Of a DNA stretch of 64,000 nucleotides, positions 32,963 through 41,508 are shown piece by piece. A program made the translations under genes and the position numbers. The notes beneath the pieces were generated by a model. The model ran no database searches. It was given only the letters and a program-made list of their open reading frames with translations, and had not been told where the DNA came from. Position 1 is the first letter of the stretch. Every line of letters starts with the position of its first letter. The stretch is from Cyanophora paradoxa (lineage: Eukaryota; Glaucocystophyceae; Cyanophorales; Cyanophoraceae): contig QPMI01000673.1 of the NCBI GenBank assembly GCA_004431415.1, forward strand, positions 29,510-93,509. Reading direction: 5' to 3'.

Positions 32963-35900
32963 CTAGCAGCAGGCGTTGGAGGCCTCCTCGTTCATCCTGC
33001 GGTAGTCGGCGAGGACGTGCTCCAGCCACGCCCGCTCCCCCTCCGTCATCGACTCGCCCAGGGCCCCCTCCCCCGCCCCGCCCTCGTCCGCCGCCGCCTC
33101 CTCCGCCTCCGCCGGCGCCTCCTCCTCGCCCCCCTCGGGGGGCGGCGCGCTCTGCTCCCCCGCCGCCTCCGCCACCTCGAAGTCCTCCTCGTACTCCCCC
33201 GCCGGCGTCGGCGGGCGCGGCGGCGGCTCGAACGGCTGCAGGGGACCCCGCGGCCGTACCGCAGGCGCCTCCTCGCCGGCCGCCGCGCCGCCCGAGAGGC
33301 TAAGCGACTCCAGCCTGCGCGCCGCCGAGGGGACGCTCGCCGCCGCTGCCGCCGCCTTGCGGTCGGGCTTGCGCACGGGTGGCGGCGCCGCCTCCTCCGG
33401 AGGCGGCGGCGCGCTCTGCTCCCCCGCCGCCTCGCCGACAGCAAACGGGTCCCCCTCGGCGGACGCCCGCCGGGGCGGCGGCTTGGCCGGCGCCGGCGCC
33501 GCCCGGGCCGCGGAGGCGGGGCGCTGCGGGCCGGATGCGGGGGCGGCCTTGTGCGCGGCTCGCGCCGCCATGGCGGCCTCGTAGGGCAAGGGCTTGGCGG
33601 CGGGGGCCGAGGCGGGGCGCGCCGCCCCCGCCGGCTTGACGGCCTTGGAAGGCCTCGAGGAGGGGGCGGGAGGCGCCGCCGGCTTCGCGGGGCCGGCGCT
33701 GCGGGGGCGGGGGCGAAGCTCGCGGCGTACTCGCCGTAGACGCGCTGCCGGAAGGCGTCCCCCTCTGCCGACTCCCGCACCGCGCCCGCCCCGCTCGCCT
33801 CCGCCGGCGGCGGCGGCGGGGGCGCACTCTGCTCGCCCGCCCCGTCGTCCACCGCCGCGAAGGGGTCTGCCGCCTCCTGCCGCAGCTTGGCCGCCGCCCG
33901 CGCCCGCCCCGCCGCCGCCGCCGCCGACTCCGACCGGCCCGACCGGCCCGCCCCGCCGAGGCCTCCCCGCAAAGACGGAGCGTGGCTTGGGCGAGGCTGC
34001 CGCCGCCGTCGCCGACTCGGGCGCCGCCCGCCGCTTGGCCGCCGGCGGGACCGCCTCCGCGGCGCTCCGCGGACTCTCCGTGGCGCGCTCGGCGCGCAGT
34101 CGCCCCGTGCCGGCCGTCCCGAAGCTCGCGCCTGGAGCGCCCCTGCGCGCCTCGGCGGGGGACGCGGCGGGGCGGCGGGGGCGGTCTCGGGGCGGCCCAC
34201 TCGCGCGCCGCCTCCTCGGCCTGCCGCGCCTCGAGCCGCGGGCGCTCGCCGGGCACCGTCCGCCCGAAGGCGGACTTGGGAGGCGGCCTCTCGGCCTCGG
34301 CGAGGCGGCGGGCGGCGGCGCGGCGCTCGCGCTCGTCCTCGGCGAGGGAGCCGCCCCGCAGGAGCACGCGCACGCGGCGCTCGGCGAGGGCGGCGCGCTG
34401 GAGGGCCCCCGGGGCGGTGCCCGTGGCCCCCAGCGTGCCGTAGATCTCGCTGGCGGCGCGGAGGCCCTCGACGGCCTTGCGCTTGCGGCCGCGCGCGGCG
34501 TGCAGCGAGCCGATGAGCTCGAGCGTCGCCGCCGCCTTCTCGCTCCCCGCGCCGTACGTCTCCGCCTCCAGGCGCAGCAGCCGCTCCAGCTCCCCGATCG
34601 CCGCGTCCACGCGCTCCCGGCACACCAGCGACTGCGCGCCACGTCGCGCGCGCCGGGCGGGGGCGGGGGCCGGGCGGGGCGGGCCTGGGCGGAGCGGAGA
34701 GGGCGGCGAGGCGGAGGCGGCGGGTGCGGGCGTCGGACTCGCCGAGGAGGGCGCCGAGGAGGTCGGCGGCGGCCGCCGTGCACGCCACCGCCTCGTCCGC
34801 CCAGCCCGCCCGCAGGTACTCCAGCCCCAGGCTCGCCGCCGCCTCCGCCCCTGCACAGCCCCTCCCGGTCGTGCCCCCGTCCGCTCATGAAGCTCTGCCC
34901 CCGGCGTAAGCGCGGCCCGGCGAAGCGGGGCGGGGTGGGGGCGGGGGCGGGCCTCGTAGATGGCGCGGGCGAGGTCGAGGTGCCGCAGCGCCGGCTGCCG
35001 CTGCGCCAGCGCCAGCCGCATCTGCGCCGCCCGTCTCGGGGGGCCAGGCGGGGCGGGGCGGGGCCGGCGGGGCGCGCGTGTGCGAGGAAGCGGTGCATGC
35101 GGGCGGCCTCGAGGGAGACGCCGCCGGCGGAGCCGGCGAGGGGCGCCCACTGGAGGGCGCCCTCGAGGCAGAGGGCGGCGTCGGGGAAGCGCCCAAGGGC
35201 CGCGAAGGCCGCCGCCGCCAGCACCGCCACGTCGACCGCCGCCCGCCAGGCCCCCTGGGCGCGACTCAGGGGCGGGGGGGCGGGGCGGGGCGGGGCGGGC
35301 GGGCATGGAGGGCGGGGAGCGGGGCGGCGCGAGCGGCGCGGAGGTGGAGGCGGACGAGGCGGAGCGCGTCGCCGGCCCGGCCCTCCGCCCCCCCGCCCCA
35401 CCAGCGCCCCCCGAACGCCTCCAGCGCCGCCCCCGCGCCCACTCCCCCGCCAGCTCGCCCCCGACCGCCCTGCCGCCGCCGCCGCTCGAGGGGCGGGCGA
35501 GGGAGAGATGGGCGGTGGGGGCGGACGCGGGGCCGGGGGGCTCGAGGGAGAGGCCGAGGGGCTCGTCGGGCGGCTGCGGGGCGAGGGCGGCGAGCAGCGC
35601 CGCGCCCCGCGCCGCGTGCTCGAGCGCGCGCCGGGCCCCGGGGCGGCCTCGGCGCGCTCGCGGGCGGAGAGGCGGCCGCGGGCGGCGCGCAGGAGGGGGC
35701 AGAGGAGGTACGAGAAGGAGATATCTAGATTACTGGAGGCGACCTCGCGCGACTCGCTCCCCGCCGCGGCCGCCGCCAGCGCCGCGCACCGCACCCGCCG
35801 CGTGGCGAGGCTCTGCAGCCAGCGCTCCCGCGTCGCCGCCCCGTCCGGTCGGGGATCGCCAGCACGCCTGCGCCCCGTCAGCCGCCGGCGGCGCGGGGGC

Positions 35901-36571
35901 CCCGGCGGGGCGCGCCGTCGAGCAGGAGGCCCTCGAGGGCGGCGCACTGCGCCCAGAGCTCCTCCAGCTCCCGCCGCGGGCCTGCGCGCACCCCGCCCCG
36001 CCCCGCGTCGCTGGCGGGAGGGGGGGGGGAGGGGAGGGGGGGGCGGCGGGGGCGGAAGAAAGCGACGGACCGTCGGCGACGAGGCGCTCGTGGACCTCGA
36101 CCACCTTCCCCGCCGCCCCCGCCGCCCCTGCGCCCCGCTCGCCCCGCCCCGCCCCGCCCCCGCCCCGGCGCCCGCACCAGCTCCCGCACGCCGTCGCCGG
36201 GGCGGAGCTCGAGGACGAGGCGCACGCTCGCGCGCCCCGCCGCCGTCCGCACCCTCAGCTGCACCTCCTCCGGCACGCAGAGCGCGAGGCGCCCCAGCGG
36301 GAGCGTCATCTGCCGCGCCGCCGCCTCGCCGGGGGCGGGGGCCGGCGCGCGGGGAGGCAGGGCGAGGCGGGGGGCGCACGGAGCCAAGCAGGCCCTGCTC
36401 CTCGAAGCCGTCGCTGAGGAGCTCGGCATAGAGCTCGTCGTGCGCGGGGTCGCACCAGAAGCCCAGCCGCTCGTCCCACTGCGCCTCCCCCAGCACGTCT
36501 GCCTTCACCGTCCGCGTCCTCAGCTCCACCCCCCGCACGCACAGCCGCACGCTTACGTCTGCACCGCGCAA
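32963..36571 (-). CDS. C2-like/TPR-like protein with repeated AGEQSAPPP motifs (first exon not located)
   Basis: The first visible exon begins after a CTGAC...TGCAG acceptor near 36,558. It reads DVSVRLCVRGVELRTRTVK and QWDERLGFWCDPAHDELYAE, then MTLPLGRLALCVPEEVQLRV: a C2-like beta-sandwich. Further exons carry helical repeats of TPR character: AALGRFPDAALCLEGALQWA, LALAQRQPALRHLDLARAIY, ERVDAAIGELERLLRLEAET and AATLELIGSLHAARGRKRKA. The C-terminal third is disordered with three copies of a GEQSAPPP motif preceded by DPFA- or EDFE-like acidic aromatic residues (near 33,140, 33,405 and 33,820). It ends YRRMNEEASNACC at 32963. DPF-type motifs in disordered tails often bind endocytic adaptors, so a trafficking role is possible but unproven. 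No ATG is found in the first visible exon, so an upstream exon must exist. Confidence 0.6.
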   Translation of the reverse strand: MRGADVSVRLCVRGVELRTRTVKADVLGEAQWDERLGFWCDPAHDELYAELLSDGFEEQGLLGSVRPPPRPASPRAGPRPRRGGGAADDAPAGAPRALRAGGGAAEGADGGGARERAPRPRAPPRRRRAGAGAGAGAGAGRGGASGAQGRRGRRGRWSRSTSASSPTVRRFLPPPPPPPPLPPPSRQRRGAGRGARRPAAGAGGALGAVRRPRGPPARRRAPPGPPRRRRLTGRRRAGDPRPDGAATRERWLQSLATRRVRCAALAAAAAGSESREVASSNLDISFSYLLCPLLRAARGRLSARERAEAAPGPGARSSTRRGARRCSPPSPRSRPTSPSASPSSPPAPRPPPPPISPSPAPRAAAAAGRSGASWRGSGRGGGAGGVRGALVGRGGGGPGRRRAPPRPPPPPRRSRRPAPRPPCPPAPPRPAPPPLSRAQGAWRAAVDVAVLAAAAFAALGRFPDAALCLEGALQWAPLAGSAGGVSLEAARMHRFLAHARPAGPAPPRLAPRDGRRRCGWRWRSGSRRCGTSTSPAPSTRPAPAPTPPRFAGPRLRRGQSFMSGRGHDREGLCRGGGGGEPGAGVPAGGLGGRGGGVHGGRRRPPRRPPRRVRRPHPPPPPRRPLRSAQARPARPPPPPGARDVARSRWCAGSAWTRRSGSWSGCCAWRRRRTARGARRRRRRSSSSARCTPRAAASARPSRASAPPARSTARWGPRAPPRGPSSAPPSPSAACACSCGAAPSPRTSASAAPPPAASPRPRGRLPSPPSGGRCPASARGSRRGRPRRRRASGPPRDRPRRPAASPAEARRGAPGASFGTAGTGRLRAERATESPRSAAEAVPPAAKRRAAPESATAAAASPKPRSVFAGRPRRGGPVGPVGVGGGGGGAGAGGGQAAAGGGRPLRGGGRRGGRAECAPAAAAGGGERGGRGAGVGRGGRLPAARLRRVRRELRPRPRSAGPAKPAAPPAPSSRPSKAVKPAGAARPASAPAAKPLPYEAAMAARAAHKAAPASGPQRPASAARAAPAPAKPPPRRASAEGDPFAVGEAAGEQSAPPPPEEAAPPPVRKPDRKAAAAAASVPSAARRLESLSLSGGAAAGEEAPAVRPRGPLQPFEPPPRPPTPAGEYEEDFEVAEAAGEQSAPPPEGGEEEAPAEAEEAAADEGGAGEGALGESMTEGERAWLEHVLADYRRMNEEASNACC

Positions 36572-36667
36572 GCGCTCGGAGTCAGCTTCTGAGAGCTTAA
36601 GAGCGCGCCCACAGCTTAGCTCGTCAAGGCTGAACTAGCTTCTTAGCTTATAGCGCTCAGCGTAGGG

Positions 36668-36933
36668 ATGGCATCTCTTATGCAAGCACATCCGCTCATC
36701 CGCGCACCCAGCGGCGCCCCGCCCGGCGCAAACGGGAGGCTGGATGCGGACAAGATGGTCCCGACCAGCACATGGGCTGACGGGAGCGGCATTGGCTCGC
36801 TTTCCGACAGCTACAAGGTAGCGTGAAAGGCTGCGGTTCTGTAACACTCGACTTCTGTCTCTGTTTGAAGGGGGTAGACGTCTTGGTTGATCTCTTGATC
36901 GTATCCCCCCTAGAGACCCCAAGGGACCGTTAA
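36668..36933 (+). CDS. Possible two-exon small protein
   Basis: The ATG at 36668 opens MASLMQAHPLIRAPSGAPPG and reaches SLSDSYK. There a 53-nt GT-AG intron (GTAGCG...TTGAAG) can be removed to continue GVDVLVDLLIVSPLETPRDR and stop at the TAA at 36931. The product would be about 70 residues. The exon/intron pair is plausible, but there is no homology that I can name. It could also be a 5' leader of the next gene. Confidence 0.3.
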
Positions 36934-37059
36934 CCAATACTCCCACGGATCGGAAAAACTCGAAGCGTAGCGCTGCGTGAAGCTGGTCCTCGGGGACTTG
37001 GTAGGCCGCGCTCGAGCGGCCCGCGCGTTTCGTACGCTTACCTCTGCGCCAAAACAGCG

Positions 37060-38347
37060 ATGGAGGCCTCCCTCGTATCGTTCACATCCGCAGCATCAGT
37101 CAGCGATGCTTCTTCCAGCTTCGTCGGCATTCCCGCACTCCCCACGTTCCACCCCGCTGAGATCCTCAAGTCCTTCTCGCCCGCGTCCTCCCCCGCCGCG
37201 CCGGCCCCGCCGGCAGCTCCAGCTACCAGCCAGCCAACTGGATCGAAGTTTCGATTCGCGCCAGCTGCCGTCCCCGTCGTAACGGTACTGAGCGACGCGG
37301 TCGATGCCTTCCGGTTTTCTTCCGGCCGGGACGCGTTGGCGCTTTTCCGTATTTCGACTCCGGATCGTTCTTACCTTCAACTACCGGGCTTCCACATCCT
37401 CGAGAAGGAGGGCTGGCTTGATGTGCGCCCGGGATCCCTCTCGCGCTCTTGAGCGTTGCAGTCGCCACGAGCCTCACCGAGCCCCGCCGCAGGGCATCGC
37501 TTCTTGGTATGGACCGGGCTTTCACGGGAAGGCTACTGGTTTGTCCCCGCTCGCGGCCCTTTTGCTTTCCCCGGCTTTGCGTCGACGTTTTCTCGCCCTC
37601 AGCCTCGGGAGAAACATACGACCAGCACAGTCTTACTTGCGCACATCCTGTCCTTCCAATGAACACGCTTATCGAGGTATGCGCGTCGCTCGCGGAGCCC
37701 TTGCAGAGTGCGACGTTGCGTCAGGTGGAGAACACCGCAAACGGGAACAAGGTTGTCGTTCGCGTCAACGATCGCGGCCCTTATGCGGATACGCCAGAGG
37801 GAGACCCGCGAATCATCGATCTGTCCCACGGCGCCGCCAAGTACGTGCCGTGCTGACAGGTGTCACGCAAGTGCTCACGGTCCTCCTCCGCAGCCTGCTC
37901 AAGATGCTCCGGTCCGGAGTCTCTCCCGTTAAGCTCCGTGTCCTTCGGTGGCCGGAGAGCATCGACCGCGTGCGGGGGGTCGAAGCGTACCGCCAGGTCT
38001 GCCGCCCGATCAGCCGGCCGCCGCTGCGCCACTGCTGATGCAGCCCTCGCGTAGTGGGTGGTGCAAGTTGGCTCCTTCGAAACACAAAAGCACGCGGAGA
38101 TGCACGTGGCGGCGATGCAAAAGAAATGCCCGTGGGCCAGTGAGCTCTTCATGGTCGACCGGGCCCCGGGCTCTCAGCGCCACAACGTCGTTACCGCTCC
38201 CCAGGCAAGCTTCTTTTCTATTTCCCCAGTTCAATTGGATCGCCGGGCCTGACGGCATCGCAGCCCGATAGCGCAGCGTGCTACGAGCTCGCGGAACGGT
38301 TCAAGCAGGCGGGCGTCAAGACTTTGGTCACTAACCTCCGCAAATGA
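37060..38347 (+). CDS. RlpA-like double-psi beta-barrel protein with SPOR domain
   Basis: Bacterial RlpA is a septal lytic transglycosylase that cuts peptidoglycan strands lacking stem peptides; its SPOR domain binds such denuded glycan. Here the ATG at 37060 begins a Ser/Ala/Pro-rich leader. Exons then spell GIASWYGPGFHGKATA, SGETYDQHSLTCAHPVLPMN, and after an intron VENTANGNKVVVRVNDRGPY and PRIIDLSHGAAKY. The three positions corresponding to the catalytic Glu, His and Asp of bacterial RlpA are all kept (SGETY, CAHPVLP, VNDRGP). A SPOR-type repeat follows: VVQVGSFETQKHAEMHVAAM and, near the end, SAACYELAERFKQAGVKTL. The stop is at 38345-38347. Splice sites are GT-AG. Introns in the gene argue that it is nuclear and not bacterial contamination. 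It could act in the plastid division zone or in the cell covering; both are inference. Confidence 0.82.
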
Positions 38348-39245
38348 GGTCTTGTCGTCGGCCTTTCTTCTTTCCACGTCCGCGGCGGTCCCCTGCCGAT
38401 GACTTCTTTTGCGTTCCTTCTTCGCTTTCCGATCAAGCCTCCGCTTGCTACGAAGAGATGTATTCTAGTTTTTGTTGTCTCGCGGGCGTTTCAGGCTTCG
38501 TGGGATTTAGCAGTACATGCATCGCCTCCCAGCTGCAGCTCCCGTGATTTAGTTCATATAGGCCCTGGGGTTTTTGAAGTTTCTGTCCGGTGTAGGTTCG
38601 ACATCAGCGTATATTAGAGATAGATGACCGTCTGTAGTAAATCTATGTAAATGAAATCGCTGATTCCTCGGCTGGATCGGCCGATTGCAACGTTACAGAT
38701 AGCTGAAAACGTAACGGCGGGGGGGCGGGGGGGCTCCTTATGCAAATCACGCTTCGTAGTTGTCAAAGTATCACGATACCATGGCCCATCGATATCTAGA
38801 TCTATCACGAAATAATCGTAAAGGTAGAAAATTGACGATACGAGCTAGTCGCGCGCGAAACTAAACGCGAGGGCGCGCCGACCGCGCGGCTAGCTTAAAG
38901 CTTGGAGCCGACTAGCCGCTGAGCTTGGAGCCGCCCGCGCGAGCTAGCTTGGATTATCTCGAATTCAACGCGTAATCGCAGCTGCAGGGCGGCATTCTTA
39001 GCTATAGCTTTAGCGCAACTGCCGTTCGAAAGAGCTAAAGCGGGCGGTGCGCACGCGCGCGACCGGCCATTATAAACTCGGCTCGCGGCGGCACAGCCAG
39101 AGCGCGCAATCCGATCGCTGAGCTCGCCAACAGAAGGCGTATCTGCTGCACGCACCAAGCGGGAGGACCGGAGGAGCGCTGCGGCGCGGTCGCGGACTTC
39201 GCGGCTTCGCGTGCGCACGCGCTGCTGGCGCCATCGGAGAGGCGC
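38348..39245. other. Intergenic region, no gene seen
   Basis: About 900 bp lie between the RlpA-like and ZIP genes. The left part is AT-richer. A short direct repeat GCTTGGAGCCG occurs near 38,900-38,930. The promoter of the ZIP gene should be in the right part. Confidence 0.45.
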
Positions 39246-40747
39246 ATGCCGAAGAGAATGTCGACCTCCGGCGCACACGAGGACGGCGAGGGCCGGAGAC
39301 AGTCATTCGACCTCGACCTGAATGATGAAAAGCCCAAAGACTCCCCGCGGCACCGCGCTACCATCACAGTGGACCAGGATGTGAGCATAGCGCACGTCCT
39401 TCGCGATCCCTACATCGGTGCGCGCTGCCCGCGCGCGGGGGCGGGGCGGCGCGGTGACAGACGGGCGGGCGCCTGTCGACGGGCGCAGGTGGCCCGCTGC
39501 TGATCCTCGCGCTGGCGCTGCTCTCGCAAACGCGCTACGTGGGCCTTGGGGAGTACATGGGCTTCGAAAACGGCGCCGGCTTCAACGCCATCTTACTGAC
39601 CCTCACTAGCGGCATCTCCACGGGCCCGCCCCGACCCCTCCCCACCCCCGCCCCGCGGCCGCCGGCCTGAGGCGGCGGCGGCGGCGCAGGGATCGGGGGC
39701 CTGATTGTGGTGCTCTGGCCGGGCGTCGGCCGCCGCGAGGTCGCCGCCTCGATGGCCTTCGTGAGCGCTACCCCCGCGCCTTGGCCAGCCCGCGGGGCGC
39801 TGGGGCGAGCGTGCGGGGGCAGGCCGGGGGCGTGATGATCTACCTCGCCTTCGTGGAGATGATGCCCGAGGCCCTCGCCGAGGCCCGCCCCGCCCCGCCC
39901 CGCCCCGCCCCGCCCCGGCGGCACCGGAGGGGGCAGCGCCCTGACCCCCGCCGCAGGTGGGGCACCTCAAGGTCCCCGCCCCCGCCCCCGCCCCGCCCCC
40001 GCCCCCCGCCCCGGCTTGCGGGTGGGGGCGCGGGGTGAGGCGGGGCGGGCAGGCGAACGGGGCGATGTTCGCGGGGATGGGCCTCATCGCCGTGCTCGTG
40101 ACCGTCCTCCCCGACCCCGACGTCCACCTCGACGCCTCCGCCGACGAGGCCCGCCCCGCCCCCGCGCCCCCACGCCCCCCGCACCCGACCCCCCGCCCCC
40201 GCAGGTCCGCCGCCACATGCTCCGCATCGGCTACCACACCGCCATCGGTGCGCCGCCGGGCCCGGGGCCCCCCGCTTGGGCGCGGGGCGAGTGGATGCAG
40301 GGCTGGCGGCGCACAACATGCCGGAGGGCGTGGCGGTCTTCATGGCGTGCCTCCGCGGCCAGCGCACCGGCCTCCTCCTCATGCTCGGCCCGCCCCGCCC
40401 CGCCGCCGCCCCGCGCCCCGGCGCCCTGAGGCGGGGGGGCAGCGATGGCGCTGCACAACGTGCCGGAGGGGGTGGCGGTGGCGATGCCGATCTACGCGGC
40501 GACGGGCTCCCGCTGGCTCGCCCTCCGCTTCTCCCTCATCTCCGGCCTCGTCGAGCCCGTGCGCCCCGCCCCCCGCACCCGCCCCGCCCCCCGCCCCGCT
40601 GAGCGCCCCGGCCCCGGCGCTGGCGGCAGGTCTCGGCGGTCGCCGTCGGCTTCGGCTTCTCCCGCTTCCTCACCCCCAGCGCCGTCAAGGCCCGCCCCGC
40701 CCCGCCCCGCCCCGCGCCCCGCGCCCCGCCCCGCCGCGCGCAGGGGC
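39246..40747 (+). CDS. ZIP-family metal transporter, 3' end missing at the junction with foreign DNA
   Basis: ZIP proteins import zinc or iron. The ATG at 39246 starts an acidic cytosolic leader. Membrane segments follow in separate exons: [48 protein letters not shown] and [16 protein letters not shown]. Two copies of the metal-binding signature are present: [16 protein letters not shown] and [16 protein letters not shown], the ZIP helix IV/V hallmark. A SGLVEP segment and [14 protein letters not shown] follow. The next intron (about 40,691-40,743, GC donor, GCGCAG acceptor) leads into only a few exon bases before a 29-bp inverted repeat and AT-rich viral DNA. The final transmembrane helices expected after LTPSAVK are absent, so the gene looks interrupted. 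Confidence 0.78.
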
Positions 40748-40750
40748 CGA

Positions 40751-40827
40751 CACACATAGGGATACCCCTGATCCAAGCCCTCCGGCCTTCGGCCTACAGG
40801 CTTGGATCAGGGGTATCCCTATGTGTG
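40751..40827. repeat. Perfect 29-bp inverted repeat (hairpin) at the host/virus junction
   Basis: The arms at 40,751-40,779 and 40,799-40,827 are exact reverse complements (left arm begins CACACATAGGGATACCCCTG). They are separated by 19 bases that themselves contain GGCC-TTC-GGCC. The structure lies precisely between the last host splice acceptor and AT-rich viral sequence. It could be a terminal hairpin, a fused pair of ends or a recombination site. Confidence 0.95.
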
Positions 40828-41064
40828 CGCGTTTCAGGTACTAGGGTAGTAAGCATTTATTTCAGGTCTTAGGGTATTAATCATGTCTTTTTGGCACCAG
40901 TATGTTGGCCGCCTCTGGGGTATTAGAAGCTTGGATTCGGCACCAATTAGGCAGGAGAGGCAGGAGGGTTATTTGTAAACTTTCCTAAGGAATCCCCTCT
41001 TGTGTGGGATTTTACATATAACCCTCCTGCCTCTCCTGCCTCTCTTGCCTCTCCTGCCCCTCTC
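40828..41064. other. Non-coding left end of the viral element
   Basis: No gene is seen between the hairpin and AdoMet decarboxylase. It holds two related short motifs (TTTCAGGTACTAGGGTA and TTTCAGGTCTTAGGGTA, near 40,831 and 40,860), a 24-bp inverted repeat and a pyrimidine microrepeat (CTCCTGCCTCTCCTGCC). Confidence 0.6.
40949..41041. repeat. 24-bp inverted repeat near the element end
   Basis: The arms at 40,949-40,972 and 41,018-41,041 are perfectly complementary (left arm begins AGGCAGGAGAGGCAGGAGGG) with 45 bases between. The right arm continues into a CTCCTGCC microrepeat. It lies about 120 bp inside the junction hairpin. Confidence 0.9.
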
Positions 41065-41463
41065 TTAAACCTCAAATCTCCTCTTCTCATGGTGTAATCT
41101 CTTTTTAATTACTGCCCCAAATCCAACAGCATATTTGTTTATCTCCTCCTCCAGCTCAAAAGCAATTAAACTTGTATTCCTTTCTGCCTGTTTTCCACAG
41201 CTGAATATATCTATTGCCAACATGCCTTGATCACTGTAGCAATGAGCAGAGCAATGGCTTTCATCTAATAATAATACTTGGGCAAATCCAGGGGGTGATT
41301 TGGTGCCATCAAAAATCTCAGCATGTTTGTGGACAACCTGTATTCCATATTTCTTGATGATGTCTTCACTGACATTCATGAGCCATTTAGAGAGCTCCAC
41401 ATGGTCTCTAATTGGTTGGCTGAATTGGAAATCAAGCATCACATGGTAACCTTTGGCAAGCAT
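41065..41463 (-). CDS. speH: S-adenosylmethionine decarboxylase (bacterial/phage type, pyruvoyl enzyme)
   Basis: AdoMet decarboxylase makes decarboxylated AdoMet, the aminopropyl donor for spermidine. From the ATG at 41463 the product has 132 residues, the length of a prokaryotic class proenzyme chain. The self-cleavage motif is LLLDESH with Ser69, the residue that becomes the pyruvoyl group. His74 and Cys89 (DIFSCG) sit 5 and 20 residues after it, exactly the spacing of Ser63/His68/Cys83 in the bacterial enzyme. The N-terminus (GYHVMLDFQF) also fits the family. The frame is intact. It is the outermost gene of the element, transcribed toward the junction. A role in viral or host polyamine supply is inferred. 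Confidence 0.85.
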   Translation of the reverse strand: MLAKGYHVMLDFQFSQPIRDHVELSKWLMNVSEDIIKKYGIQVVHKHAEIFDGTKSPPGFAQVLLLDESHCSAHCYSDQGMLAIDIFSCGKQAERNTSLIAFELEEEINKYAVGFGAVIKKRLHHEKRRFEV

Positions 41464-41508
41464 TTTGATTACCAATAGAATAGAAAAAACAATAAGATTG
41501 CTGGAGAT

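Noticed and set aside
33594-36431. 945-codon plus-strand frame opposite the C2/TPR-like gene
   Set aside because: Low-complexity antisense frame; the minus strand carries the helical-repeat and C2-like segments and proper splice sites.
32963-36571. One uninterrupted 1,202-residue protein
   Set aside because: The frame stays open through obvious C-rich introns with GT/GC donors. The meaningful segments lie in different frames and must be spliced.
40751-40827. Rho-independent transcription terminator
   Set aside because: The hairpin is perfect and strong but has no T-run, lies in a eukaryotic setting and marks the composition boundary, so an element end is the better reading.
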